Source of the DNA: Saprospiraceae bacterium
Lineage (GTDB): Bacteria > Bacteroidota > Bacteroidia > Chitinophagales > Saprospiraceae
Direction: 5' to 3'
NCBI GenBank assembly: GCA_016715105.1
Contig: JADKBO010000009.1
Span: 1 to 28,262 of the forward strand
Length of the DNA stretch: 28,262 nt
How positions within the stretch are numbered: position 1 is the stretch's first letter; each line of letters starts with the position of its first letter. Both the position numbers and the translations under genes were made by a program. Below the pieces are notes generated by a model. That model made no database searches, was not told the origin of the DNA, and was given only the letters and a program-made list of their open reading frames with translations. Below are positions 9,373 to 17,228 of the stretch, one piece after another.

Positions 9373-9606
9373 ATCTTCTTATCCAACAACAGCATCCAAG
9401 CCTTCATCGGTGAGGAGGTTTTTACATATATCACCTTCAATACTTTCAACCACCTGATGACCTATCAGCCTGAATTTTCTGATGAATGCCGCCTTTGGGT
9501 GGAGCAGTTGCGGTCGAAGTCTGTACTACTTTCAGAAGTTTCTGAAAAACTCAGGTATCAGTTCTTTGTGGGTATCAGAAAAAAATTGGATGATATAAGG
9601 TATTGA
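9370..9606 (+). CDS. Hypothetical protein fragment, no family recognised
   Basis: An open frame (nominal ATG at 9328 lies inside the antisense of the IS3 remnant) continues as an amphipathic, charged sequence: AFIGEEVFTYITFNTFNHLM, EFSDECRLWVEQLRSKSVLL, and a C-terminal GIRKKLDDIRY. Composition looks protein-like and the frame stays open past the transposon edge, so it may be the 3' part of a gene whose 5' end was replaced by the IS. I recognise no domain. It may also be chance coding next to a relic. Confidence 0.3.
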   Translation, partial: DIFLSNNSIQAFIGEEVFTYITFNTFNHLMTYQPEFSDECRLWVEQLRSKSVLLSEVSEKLRYQFFVGIRKKLDDIRY

Positions 9607-9937
9607 CTTTCCCATGGCTAAACAGGTTTGGAAATCAAAAAATTCTGACCGGAAATATCCTTCGGAAAATGGCTTTTCCATTTTATTTTAAGGTGTTGAA
9701 ATGCAAGAAATACACTTGAAGGCCCTATTATTTGCCTAGCCACACATAAAAAAGAAAACTTTTTTATTGACTCCGGAAATATTTAGGTTTTAGTTACTGG
9801 CCGTTCCTTATTCCTATCTCTATCGGAATAAAAGAAAAAATAATATCGGATATTTTTGTCCATTATTATGAAAAGTTCTTACTTTTGCACTATCGAGAAC
9901 ATTCCTAAGACAATCAAACATCTAAATAATATAAAAA
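9607..9937. other. Intergenic region before ric
   Basis: 331 bases without a convincing gene. The left part (9607-9830) has no recognisable element; the right part (9839-9895) holds the ric promoter and putative operator, annotated separately. Confidence 0.6.
9839..9895 (+). promoter_or_regulatory. ric-nrd promoter with palindromic operator-like site
   Basis: A Bacteroidota promoter is visible. The -33 TTG is at 9856-9858 and the -7 TACTTTTG (TAnnTTTG) at 9880-9887, spacing 21. Over the -33 box lies GGATATTTTTGTCC (9848-9861), an imperfect palindrome flanked by AATAATATC on the left and CATTATTATGA on the right. The 12-mer AATAATATCGGA at 9839-9850 recurs exactly at 18641-18652 before the haloperoxidase gene. 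A site over the -33 box suggests repression, plausibly by the NsrR-like protein encoded at 13769-14200 (inference). Confidence 0.6.
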
Positions 9938-10682
9938 ATGTACATAAGTGAATCTCATACAGTAGGCTCGACAGTAGCAGTTGATTACAGAACAGCATCT
10001 GTCTTTCAAAAACACGGCATCGACTTTTGCTGCAAAGGTGGCCAAACCATCGATGACGCTTGCCTGAAAGCTCAAATTAGATAAAGTGGCAATACTGACG
10101 GAGCTCAATCAACTTTTAACTGTGGAGGATTTACAATCCGATGAATTCAACAAATGGCCGATGGGAAAATTGATCGATTACATCATTGACACCCATCACG
10201 CTTATGTGGTAGAAAAAATGCCCATTATATTGCAATTTTTAGAAAAATTGTGTAAGGTACATGGACAACGGCATCCTGAATTGTTTGAAATCTATAATGA
10301 ATTCAACGCAATGTCGCAGGAACTACAGCACCATCTAAAAAAGGAAGAGTTGGTCGTTTTTCCATATATAATAAATATGGAAAATGCGATTTCAAAAGGG
10401 GAACAAGTGAGTAAGCCTGTATTCGGAACCATTGAAAATCCAATCAATATGATGATGTATGAACACAATATCGAAGGGGATCGCTTTCTAATTATTGAAC
10501 AATTGACGAATAAGTATACTGCACCTGATGATGGGTGCACAACTTATAGAGTAGCTTTCAAAATGTTGCAGGAATTTGAGGAAGACCTGCATAAGCACAT
10601 ACATTTAGAAAATAACATTCTATTTCCAAAAGCTATCATCGAAGAAAGAGAATGTTTTAACAACATTATTCTTGCAAATTAG
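9938..10682 (+). CDS. ric: Iron-sulfur cluster repair di-iron protein Ric (ScdA/YtfE), one frameshift
   Basis: Repairs Fe-S clusters damaged by NO or oxidants. From ATG 9938 the N-terminal ScdA_N domain reads VGSTVAVDYRTASVF, then GIDFCCKGG, with the conserved Cys-Cys, then QTIDDACLKAQI. A one-base deletion at about 10077 throws the frame into TAA at 10082. The protein resumes as LDKVAILTELNQLL. The hemerythrin-like domain supplies di-iron ligands in DTHHAYVVEKMP, GQRHPEL, QHHLKKEE, MMYEHNIEGD and EEDLHKHIHLENNILFPK. The combined length of about 247 residues is normal for Ric. The stop is 3 bp before nrdD, so the two are co-transcribed. Being the first gene after the operator fits NO-induced expression. 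The shift is a single base in otherwise perfect sequence, so a sequencing error is likely. Confidence 0.92.
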
Positions 10683-10685
10683 CAG

Positions 10686-12800
10686 ATGGAAATCTATATA
10701 ATAAAGAGGAGCGGCAAATACGTTCCCTTTATGGCTTACAAAATCGACGATGCAATAAAGGTTTTGAAAGTGTCCATGTAAAATATGATGAAAAAATAAA
10801 TCTTGACGTCATCCAGGCGCTTAGTCTAAAAACTACCTGGTACGTTGAAGAAATTCAGGATTTAATAGAAAAATCACTCTTTACCCATGGATATTTTGAG
10901 GTGTTGCGGTCATTCATGTTGTTCGTCACACCAGAAAAGCTACAAAGAAGCCGGAATGAGGGAATTGCCGAGGATACAACCTACGTAAATTCAACACAAA
11001 CGATTGAGGAATATATTGAAAATAAAGACTGGAGAATAAAGGCCAATGCAAACACTTCATATTCCAGTGCAGGTCTTATTAACAATACAGCCGGCAAAAT
11101 AATAGCCAATTATTGGTTAGATAAGGTATATGGTCCTGAAGAAGGCTACGCACACCGCAATGGAGATATCCACATACATGATTTGGATTGCCTTACGGGC
11201 TACTGTGCCGGATGGTCGTTGAGGGTTTTGCTCAACGAAGGATTTAATGGTGTCCGTGGAAGGGTGGAGAGCAGGCCTCCTTCACATCTGAGGGAGGCTC
11301 TCGGCCAAATGGTCAATTTTCTTGGAATTCTCCAAAGCGAATGGGCAGGCGCGCAGGCTTTTAGTTCTTTTGACACCTATTTAGCTCCATATGTATTTAA
11401 GGACAATCTCTCCTACAATGATGTTTTAAAAAGCATCAGGAGTTTTGTATATAACCTGAATGTACCGGCGAGGTGGGGGCAGTCGCCATTCACAAATATT
11501 ACATTAGACTGGGTGGTTCCCGAGGATTTGAAAATACAATTTCCTTCAAAGAACAATTTCCATCTATTTACGGGCATCGAAGACGAATCTTTGAAAAGAA
11601 GAGCGCGGGAACGCGGAGCAAACAAGCCTGAAGAAATGATCTACGCTCATTTCCAAAAAGAAATGAATATGCTCAACAAAGCATACTATACCGTCATGAC
11701 TGAAGGGGACGCAAATCAGCAGCCCTTCACTTTTCCAATCCCTACTGTAAATATAACAGAGGATTTTGATTGGTACGGCGAAAACACTGATCTGCTTTTT
11801 GAAAACACGGCCAAAATCGGTTCTTCATATTTTCAGAATTTTATTGGCAGTCAATACATTAAGAATGACTTTGGGCAAAGGTTGAAAACCCAATGCGTAC
11901 AAACCAAATGCTGTGAGAAGTATGTGCTGCCGGTTACAACTCGATCTGCGGGAACTACTAAAAAGAGGAAACGGCCTTTTTGGAAGTGCTGAAATGACAG
12001 GCAGCATTGGCGTTGTAACCATCAATATGGCAAGACTTGGCCATCTCTTCAAGGGCAATAAAGCATTACTTCTGGAAAACCTTGACCGATTGCTTTCAAT
12101 CGCAAAATCAAGTCTTGAAAAAAAGAGAAAGGTGATTCAAGAGTTGTTTGACCGAGGTTTGTACCCATATACAAAGAGATATTTGCCAGGCCTCAGAAAT
12201 CACTTTTCTACCATTGGTGTAAATGGCATGAATGAGATGTTGCTCAACTATTCTGATTCAGCATTTGATATGGCCTCTGAAAAAGGCATTTCATTCAGTA
12301 TCGAAATCTTGAATTTTATTCGTTTAAAAATACAAAAATTTCAAGAAGAAACCGGTAACCTTTATAATCTGGAAGCTACACCGGCCGAGGGTACAACATA
12401 TCGCTTTGCAAAAGAGGACAAGAAGAGATTTCCTGACATCATTCAGGCAGGAAGTGGGGAGAATATTTATTATACCAATAGTTCACAACTACCCGTTGAC
12501 TACACCGATGACCCCTTTGACTCCTTACTGAAGCAAGATGAATTGCAATGTATGTACACTGGTGGAACTGTCTTGCACCTCTACATGAATGAAAAAATAA
12601 GCTCTCCTCATTCCTGCAGAATGTTTCTTCAGAAAGTACTTACCAATTTCAAGCTTCCCTATGTTACAGTCACTCCAGTATTTAGTGTATGTCCTATTCA
12701 TGGCTACATCAATGGGGAACAGGAATTCTGCCCAAAATGCGATGAAATATTATTGAATGAATTAAATAATAAAATATCAATAAATGAATACAACAATTAA
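10686..12800 (+). CDS. nrdD: Anaerobic (class III) ribonucleotide reductase, catalytic part, two frameshifts
   Basis: Reduces ribonucleoside triphosphates in the absence of oxygen using a glycyl radical. From ATG 10686 an ATP-cone starts (MEIYIIKRSGKYVPFMAYKI). A shift near 10765 breaks it, and it continues as GFESVHVKYDEKINLDVIQA. The catalytic barrel runs from about 10870, with HRNGDIHIHDLDCLTGYCAG (active-site Cys region), QMVNFLG and NLNVPARWGQSPFTN. A second shift at about 11900 precedes PNAVRSMCCRLQLDLRELL (second active-site Cys region), TGSIGVVTINMARLG and GINGM-like NGMNEM. The Zn site near the end is CPIHGY...FCPKCDE. The frame ends at 12800 without the glycyl-radical loop, which lies in the next, overlapping ORF. 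Context: follows ric by 3 bp and precedes nrdG. Confidence 0.93.
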
Positions 12801-12969
12801 AACTGTCAGTATTTTAGAACAACATATGGAATTAAGAACAAAGTGCCTGGTATATACCCGTGTAATGGGGTATCATCGCCCAGTAGAAAGTTTTAATATT
12901 GGCAAAAAAGGTGAACACAAACAACGAAAGCATTTCAATGAATATGTGGTCAAAAAAAATCATTTATGA
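12784..12969 (+). CDS. Separate glycyl-radical domain of anaerobic ribonucleotide reductase
   Basis: 61-residue ORF that carries the C-terminal radical loop of NrdD: LRTKCLVYTRVMGYHRPVES followed by FNIGKKGEHKQRKHF. The Gly in RVMGYH is the expected radical site, and this stretch normally forms the last 40 residues of one NrdD chain. Here it starts with its own ATG at 12784, 17 bp before the end of the large ORF, in a different frame, and overlaps nrdG downstream. Two readings are possible. One is a genuinely split class III reductase, with the radical loop as a small subunit resembling a spare-part protein. The other is a single nrdD with a one-base error between 12784 and 12800, as at two other points in this gene. 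The clean ATG with 15 extra N-terminal residues (MNTTIKTVSILEQHM) makes the split plausible. Confidence 0.8.
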   Translation: MNTTIKTVSILEQHMELRTKCLVYTRVMGYHRPVESFNIGKKGEHKQRKHFNEYVVKKNHL

Positions 12970-13621
12970 TATTACTCCATTTTCCTTATTAGACTTTCCA
13001 AATAAAATCTCTTGCATTTTATGGTTTGTCGGTTGCAATATGCGTTGCAGTTATTGCTATAATCCCGAAATTGTTTTTGGCAAAGGAAGTATTTCTCTAT
13101 CGGAAGCATTAGAATTTGTGCAGACCAGAATGGGCCTCATTGAAGGTGCGGTAATGAGCGGTGGTGAGTGTACCCTTCATCAGGAAACCATACCTCTTGC
13201 CATAGCTCTGAAAGAAAAAGGAATGGCCATCAAAATAGACACCAATGGCTCGCATCCACTGCATATCAAAAAAATGCTGGACCTTGGGCTTATTGATTTT
13301 ATTTCCCTGGACTTTAAGGCTACACACGATAAATTTCAATCCATCACAGGGTCAAATTATTTTGAAAGATTCAAGGAATCATTGCAATTGCTGAATGCCA
13401 GTTCAGTACCTTATGAAATAAGGACAACCTATCATTCTGAATTGCTGGATATGGAAGATTTGCAGGAAATGGTAACTTTTGCAATAGGTGAAGGTTACCA
13501 GGGAACCTATTATATTCAAAATTTTGTGGATAAACATGCCACTGTTGGAGACATCAAGTCACCTCACAATAGACTTACCAAATCTGATTTGAAGAATGAG
13601 AATATTGAAATTAGAAATTAA
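12938..13621 (+). CDS. nrdG: Anaerobic ribonucleoside-triphosphate reductase activating protein
   Basis: Radical-SAM activase that generates the glycyl radical on NrdD. The CxxxCxxC cluster motif is CNMRCSYC (C33, C37, C40 from the start used), with SAM-binding features in EGAVMSGGECTLHQ and the later KIDTNGSHP. Length of about 227 residues fits. The open frame extends upstream to 12899, but I chose ATG 12938 (MNMWSKKIIYDITPFSLLDF); ATG 12944 is an equal alternative. Homologues begin shortly before ITPFSLLDFP. This start overlaps the small glycyl-radical ORF by about 30 bp, giving tight coupling of activator and radical subunit. It is the last gene of the ric-nrd operon. Confidence 0.93.
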   Translation: MNMWSKKIIYDITPFSLLDFPNKISCILWFVGCNMRCSYCYNPEIVFGKGSISLSEALEFVQTRMGLIEGAVMSGGECTLHQETIPLAIALKEKGMAIKIDTNGSHPLHIKKMLDLGLIDFISLDFKATHDKFQSITGSNYFERFKESLQLLNASSVPYEIRTTYHSELLDMEDLQEMVTFAIGEGYQGTYYIQNFVDKHATVGDIKSPHNRLTKSDLKNENIEIRN

Positions 13622-13679
13622 GACAACTTGTTGCACAAAAAAACCTGAGACGTTGTAAGTTCCGTAAATAAATTTATAT

Positions 13680-13768
13680 CAAATAAGCGGTCCAATAGTC
13701 CCCCGATTGGCATAATTTAGTACTTTGATCGACCATAAACATTATAATCAGCTATAAATCGAAATCAA
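13680..13768 (+). promoter_or_regulatory. rrf2 upstream region with shared ACCATAAACATyATAAT motif
   Basis: At 13732-13748 is ACCATAAACATTATAAT, which recurs with one change at 18987-19003 before the channel gene. Its core CATTATAATC (13740-13749) is identical to 16711-16720 in the promoter of the NOD candidate. A -7-like TACTTTG lies just upstream at 13721-13727, so the motif falls around the expected transcription start, where a repressor could act. Autoregulation by the encoded Rrf2 protein is an inference. Confidence 0.4.
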
Positions 13769-14200
13769 ATGTTTTCCAAAACCTGTGAATATGCTATTAG
13801 ATCTTGTATTTATATAGCTTCTCAAAGTTTGAATGACAAAAGAGTCAGCTTAATTGATGTGTCTCAAAAGATCGAATCTCCGGAAGCCTTTACTTCAAAA
13901 ATTTTACAAAAGATGGTGAAGGCAAACATCATACGGTCAATCAAAGGCCCCGGCGGAGGCTTTCTGATTGATAAAGACCAACTATCAAACATTAAAATCA
14001 ATACGATTATTGAAACATTTGATGGGAATGTACTCCATCAATGCAGTCTGGGTTTGCCAAATTGTTCTGACGAATTTCCTTGTCCTTTTCATCATAAATA
14101 TAAAAGTGTCAAAATCAATTTGTTGAAGATTTTCACCACAACGACTCTCGGAGAGCTCCTCCAGGATTATGAAGAAGGAACAACTTTTCTTAAAATTTAA
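13769..14200 (+). CDS. Rrf2-family regulator, NsrR-like with three-Cys cluster motif
   Basis: 143-residue winged-helix repressor of the IscR/NsrR group. The N-terminal HTH is visible in MFSKTCEYAIRSCIYIA and ISPEAF-like ESPEAFTSKILQKMVKANII, with the wing at SIKGPGGGF. Cluster-binding cysteines are C92, C99 and C105 (QCSLGLPNC, DEFPC), spacing nearly identical to the [4Fe-4S] ligands of NsrR (recalled as C93, C99, C105 in Streptomyces) and IscR. It sits between the ric-nrd operon and the convergent NO-handling gene. That context favours an NO sensor over an Fe-S biogenesis regulator. The gene is intact and ends just before a strong hairpin. Direct targets are inferred only from shared promoter motifs. 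Confidence 0.88.
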   Translation: MFSKTCEYAIRSCIYIASQSLNDKRVSLIDVSQKIESPEAFTSKILQKMVKANIIRSIKGPGGGFLIDKDQLSNIKINTIIETFDGNVLHQCSLGLPNCSDEFPCPFHHKYKSVKINLLKIFTTTTLGELLQDYEEGTTFLKI

Positions 14201-14203
14201 AGA

Positions 14204-14225
14204 GGCCTCCAAAAAACTGGAGGCC
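14204..14225. terminator. Bidirectional hairpin terminator between convergent genes
   Basis: Perfect 7-bp stem GGCCTCC / GGAGGCC with an 8-base loop AAAAAACT. It lies between the stop of rrf2 (14200) and the stop of the minus-strand NOD-like gene (14245). On the minus strand the stem is followed by CTTTAAATTTT, a T-rich tail, so termination is best supported for the minus-strand gene. Confidence 0.8.
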
Positions 14226-14244
14226 ATGTGTCAAATCCGTTAAA

Positions 14245-16641
14245 TTATTTTGTTTCATTTGCCAGTTCAAGATCTTCAGGCTCAATGGCAACTGTTTCTT
14301 CGGTATGGCGAATGTGGATATCCATTTGTCCAATATCTTTAACACTTTGCTTAATGGACCTTATTCTACTCACAACAAACCAAGTCAATGGCAACACGCC
14401 ACCTACAAAAAATACCGTAGCTCCGATACCTCTCAACCACGTCAATTGATTAAAAATGCCATAGTCAATAAACTCAGTGGATCTGCCAAACCATAATCCT
14501 TGTTCCACCACTGCCTTGAACTGAATGGACCCGGCAGGGAATAAATCCAAAATCACCATCAACATTAATCCTACATTAATGCCCCAAAATGAAAAATGGA
14601 TCAATTTTTTATTCCAATAAGCTGATTTAATCAGCAAACGCGAAGCAAATAAAAGTGCCGCCAGCGAAATATTGCCATAGACACCCATGAGTGCAGCATG
14701 AGCATGGTTGACTGTCAGGTAGGTGCCATGTTCAAAATAATTCATAATGGGTAGATTTATGATGATGCCCAAAACCCCCGCACCAAAAAAATTCCAAAAA
14801 TTGACAGCTATTAAGAATAAAAATACTTCCGGAAATCCAAAATTGCCTAAATTTTTATGTTCCACGTCCCCTACTGCAAGTTTTGGCATGTTTTTAAACC
14901 TCCAGGCTTCGACTGTAAGCAAGATTAAAGGCACAAATTGCAATGTGGAAAAGACACTTCCCAATGCCATTGTTGCTACTGGTTTAGCGTTCCAATAAAA
15001 ATTGTGTGAAATACCCAGCAAACCAGTTCCCAAGAATAATATAGTTGCAAAATAAACCACTCTTATGGCTGCCTGTCTGCTCACCAGGCCCATCAAAACC
15101 ATAAGATAACTGACAATTACTGTTATAAACACTTCAAAAAATGCCTCCACCCACATATGGATGACCATCCACCGCCAAAAATCAGCAATAACAAAATTGG
15201 TCTCAGGTTTAGCAACAAATCCCGACAGAAATAAAATGGGAATGCCAATGACAGAATACAAAATCCAGTTTGGAAGTGCCCACCTTTCGGTTTTAATCAA
15301 TGCAGGTTTGAGGCCTCTGTATACTACAACCATCCATAAACCAAAAATGATCATCAACAAGACCTGAAACCCTTTTCCAAAATCAACAAATTCCCAACCC
15401 TGATGCCCCAACCAATACCACCATTTTCCCATTAATCCCAATGGCCCCAAGACCATTCCCACAAGCGACCCTGCCACAAGGAAGAAAAGTAAAACAAAGA
15501 TGGTGTTGACCAAAACCAATTGGCCGGCTATTTCCTTTTTGGACAGAATTGGTAAAATAAATATGGAAGATGCTATCCAACAAGTAGATATCCAATACAA
15601 AGACAACATCAAATGCCAACTGCGGGAAATTGTTACCGGGAAACTGTCTGTAATCTCTATCCCCAGAAACCCAAGCCAATTTACAAAATCGTTGATGGTG
15701 ATAAGCCCTGAAGATACTTGTACGAAGAACAACAAAATGGCTACAAAAAAGAATTTATAGGTTGCTTTCTGTGTGGCTGTGGGTTTGAATGCCGCAACAC
15801 GTTCTGAGGAGAAAAGATCCTTTGTAGCCGGCTTGAAAAACTTATTGGGCAATTGATTGTATTGACCAATATAATATAAGACAATTCCACACATGAGCAC
15901 AAAAGCCAGAAGGCCAAGTACACTCCACAATATCACCGGGGATGTCGGCGAGTTTCCAGCCTGTGGATCGTAGGGCCAGTTGTGTGTGTAGCTGTAATCT
16001 GACCCAGGTCTATTCGCAACACAAACCCAGGCGCCCCAGAAAAAAAATGCACTTAACCCATCTATTTCTTGCTGATTGCTGATATAATTTCGGGGCAAAT
16101 ACCCCTTCTTGCCTTCTGAATGCAGGAACACATCCTCATAATAGGTCTTCAATTTGTCAAAAGCATATATTTGCGCAGGGGTCAGCTCTACGAGTGTTGA
16201 ATTATTATCGAATCTATTTACTTTAAGTTCGTCTTTTACCCTTGCCTCAATTTGTTGAATTTCATACTTATCCGGCTGCTTACCATTTACTGAATTGAAT
16301 TCCTTAATATAATAAGCATTCATTTCAAGCGTGATTTGATGCAGCGCCTCAGCAGTATAATCCGGGCCCCTCTGAGCACCGTCACCAAAAAAACTGCCAA
16401 ATTCCATCAAAGCGTATTTATGAAACACCTCCTGTCCCTGAACGATATCCTTTTGTCCAATAATGATTTCACCATTTTCATCAGAAAATCCGGACATCGG
16501 TGGTGCATCAACATATGTTTGATAACCTATCATTCCAACACCCAGTAAACTTATGATGAGTATGAAGGTCAAAGGTTGCCACCAGTTTTTGGTATTCATA
16601 AAATAGCTAATGCTGCTATTTTTGGATTCTTTATTTTTCAT
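14245..16641 (-). CDS. nod: Putative nitric oxide dismutase (qNOR-family, altered catalytic and quinol sites)
   Basis: Intact 798-residue haem-copper-superfamily protein with the qNOR layout: one N-terminal TM helix (about 22-41), a periplasmic haem-less cytochrome-c-like domain (42-230) and a 12-helix NorB-like core. Retained ligands: H343 (SRSWHLM) and H648 for low-spin haem b, H646 for haem b3 (VNHAHAALMG), H495 and E499 (IHMWVEAFFE), H546. Altered residues: the second FeB His is N547 (GISHNFYW versus GTGHHYFW in qNOR), and the Glu of SALEPLP is Q568 (STLQFVP). The quinol-site H-x3-E-x3-F becomes N317-x3-N321-x3-F325. Against recalled Geobacillus qNOR numbering, the catalytic residues keep a constant offset of 13 (H508, E512, H559, H560, E581). 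These are the substitutions reported for NO dismutase (2 NO -> N2 + O2). Codons checked: AAT for N547 (15001-15003), CAA for Q568 (14938-14940), AAC/AAT for N317/N321. Another non-canonical NOR class is the main alternative. Met15 (16599) is an alternative start. Confidence 0.85.
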   Translation of the reverse strand: MKNKESKNSSISYFMNTKNWWQPLTFILIISLLGVGMIGYQTYVDAPPMSGFSDENGEIIIGQKDIVQGQEVFHKYALMEFGSFFGDGAQRGPDYTAEALHQITLEMNAYYIKEFNSVNGKQPDKYEIQQIEARVKDELKVNRFDNNSTLVELTPAQIYAFDKLKTYYEDVFLHSEGKKGYLPRNYISNQQEIDGLSAFFFWGAWVCVANRPGSDYSYTHNWPYDPQAGNSPTSPVILWSVLGLLAFVLMCGIVLYYIGQYNQLPNKFFKPATKDLFSSERVAAFKPTATQKATYKFFFVAILLFFVQVSSGLITINDFVNWLGFLGIEITDSFPVTISRSWHLMLSLYWISTCWIASSIFILPILSKKEIAGQLVLVNTIFVLLFFLVAGSLVGMVLGPLGLMGKWWYWLGHQGWEFVDFGKGFQVLLMIIFGLWMVVVYRGLKPALIKTERWALPNWILYSVIGIPILFLSGFVAKPETNFVIADFWRWMVIHMWVEAFFEVFITVIVSYLMVLMGLVSRQAAIRVVYFATILFLGTGLLGISHNFYWNAKPVATMALGSVFSTLQFVPLILLTVEAWRFKNMPKLAVGDVEHKNLGNFGFPEVFLFLIAVNFWNFFGAGVLGIIINLPIMNYFEHGTYLTVNHAHAALMGVYGNISLAALLFASRLLIKSAYWNKKLIHFSFWGINVGLMLMVILDLFPAGSIQFKAVVEQGLWFGRSTEFIDYGIFNQLTWLRGIGATVFFVGGVLPLTWFVVSRIRSIKQSVKDIGQMDIHIRHTEETVAIEPEDLELANETK

Positions 16642-16695
16642 AAATTATATATTAAATCAATAAACAAACTCAGCGATTTACTTCTTATACTCGTC

Positions 16696-16740
16696 GGAAA
16701 ATGTATTGTCCATTATAATCAAGCGGACAAAAAAGCTAAA
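16696..16740 (-). promoter_or_regulatory. Promoter/operator region of the NOD candidate
   Basis: Read on the minus strand, a -33 TTG (16728-16730, within TTTTTTGTCC) is followed after 22 bases by a -7-like TACATTTT (16698-16705). GGAAAATGTATTGTCC (plus strand, 16696-16711) is an inverted GGA/TCC pair resembling the ric site but two bases longer. It is followed by CATTATAATC, the same 10-mer found before rrf2. Position over the core promoter is compatible with repression by the NsrR-like protein. Confidence 0.45.
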
Positions 16741-16741
16741 G

Positions 16742-17228
16742 ATCTATAGGGTGAGTATACATTAAAACTTATGTCTTTGTTGTGATACAGAGGTACCAGT
16801 TCGGAGCAAAATTCATTTGCGATGGATTTTTATTGCTCCACATGGCGAGGCTTTCCAACACATATATTTGCAGTTTTAGCAATGATTTTGAGGTCAAATC
16901 TATTTCCAATAAGAATATCATTGCGACAAGTGATATTTTTGCAATACGCAGCTGGAGATGACCTCCAGCGCGTATTTGCAAACGTCAGATTGAGCTACGT
17001 CGAATTCAGAACCGGTAAATATTTCATAGGTTTACTGGGAGGAAATAGAATTGTCCACATGCATTTACCAAAAATGGTCAATCCTTAAAAATCCAATCAG
17101 TGCATTAATTTTACTGCAACTTAGGTGTGAATTCCGGAGTTTTTTTACCAGATAGTTTTGTCCCGGACTGAATTCCAGAAGCCCATCAAATCAATCCACA
17201 ATAACATAAAATATCGACCAATACCGTT
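16742..17228. other. Intergenic region with no convincing gene
   Basis: About 490 bases between the NOD-candidate promoter and the end of the haloperoxidase gene. Two overlapping short ORFs (16822-17088 plus, 16769-16981 minus) encode no recognisable domain and are probably chance frames over a repeat-like element. The one clear structure is the hairpin at 16938-16982. A weaker inverted pair, GAATTCCGG (17132-17140) with CCGGACTGAATTC (17163-17175), lies nearer the haloperoxidase stop and could be part of its terminator. Confidence 0.5.
16938..16982. repeat. Long imperfect hairpin (REP-like palindrome)
   Basis: Arm 1 (16938-16957, TTTGCAATACGCAGCTGGAG) and arm 2 (16963-16982, CTCCAGCGCGTATTTGCAAA) pair over nearly 20 bases with two offset indels, around a 5-base loop ATGAC. 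The core CTGGAGATGACCTCCAG is almost perfectly symmetric. No T-tract follows, so it is not an ordinary terminator. It resembles REP-type palindromes mobilised by IS200-like transposases, but no such transposase is in the window and only one copy was seen. Confidence 0.6.

Noticed and set aside
14245..16641. Ordinary quinol nitric oxide reductase (norZ/norB)
   Set aside because: Overall architecture fits, but catalytic N547 and Q568 and quinol-site N317/N321 depart from qNOR at exactly the diagnostic positions; NOD is the better call.
16938..16982. Hairpin as an integron attC site
   Set aside because: No GTTRRRY/RYYYAAC core sites at the ends and no integrase or cassette-like genes nearby.
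16822..17088. 88-codon plus-strand ORF (and minus 16769-16981) as genes
   Set aside because: They overlap each other and span the palindrome; no recognisable domain and no promoter or start context.
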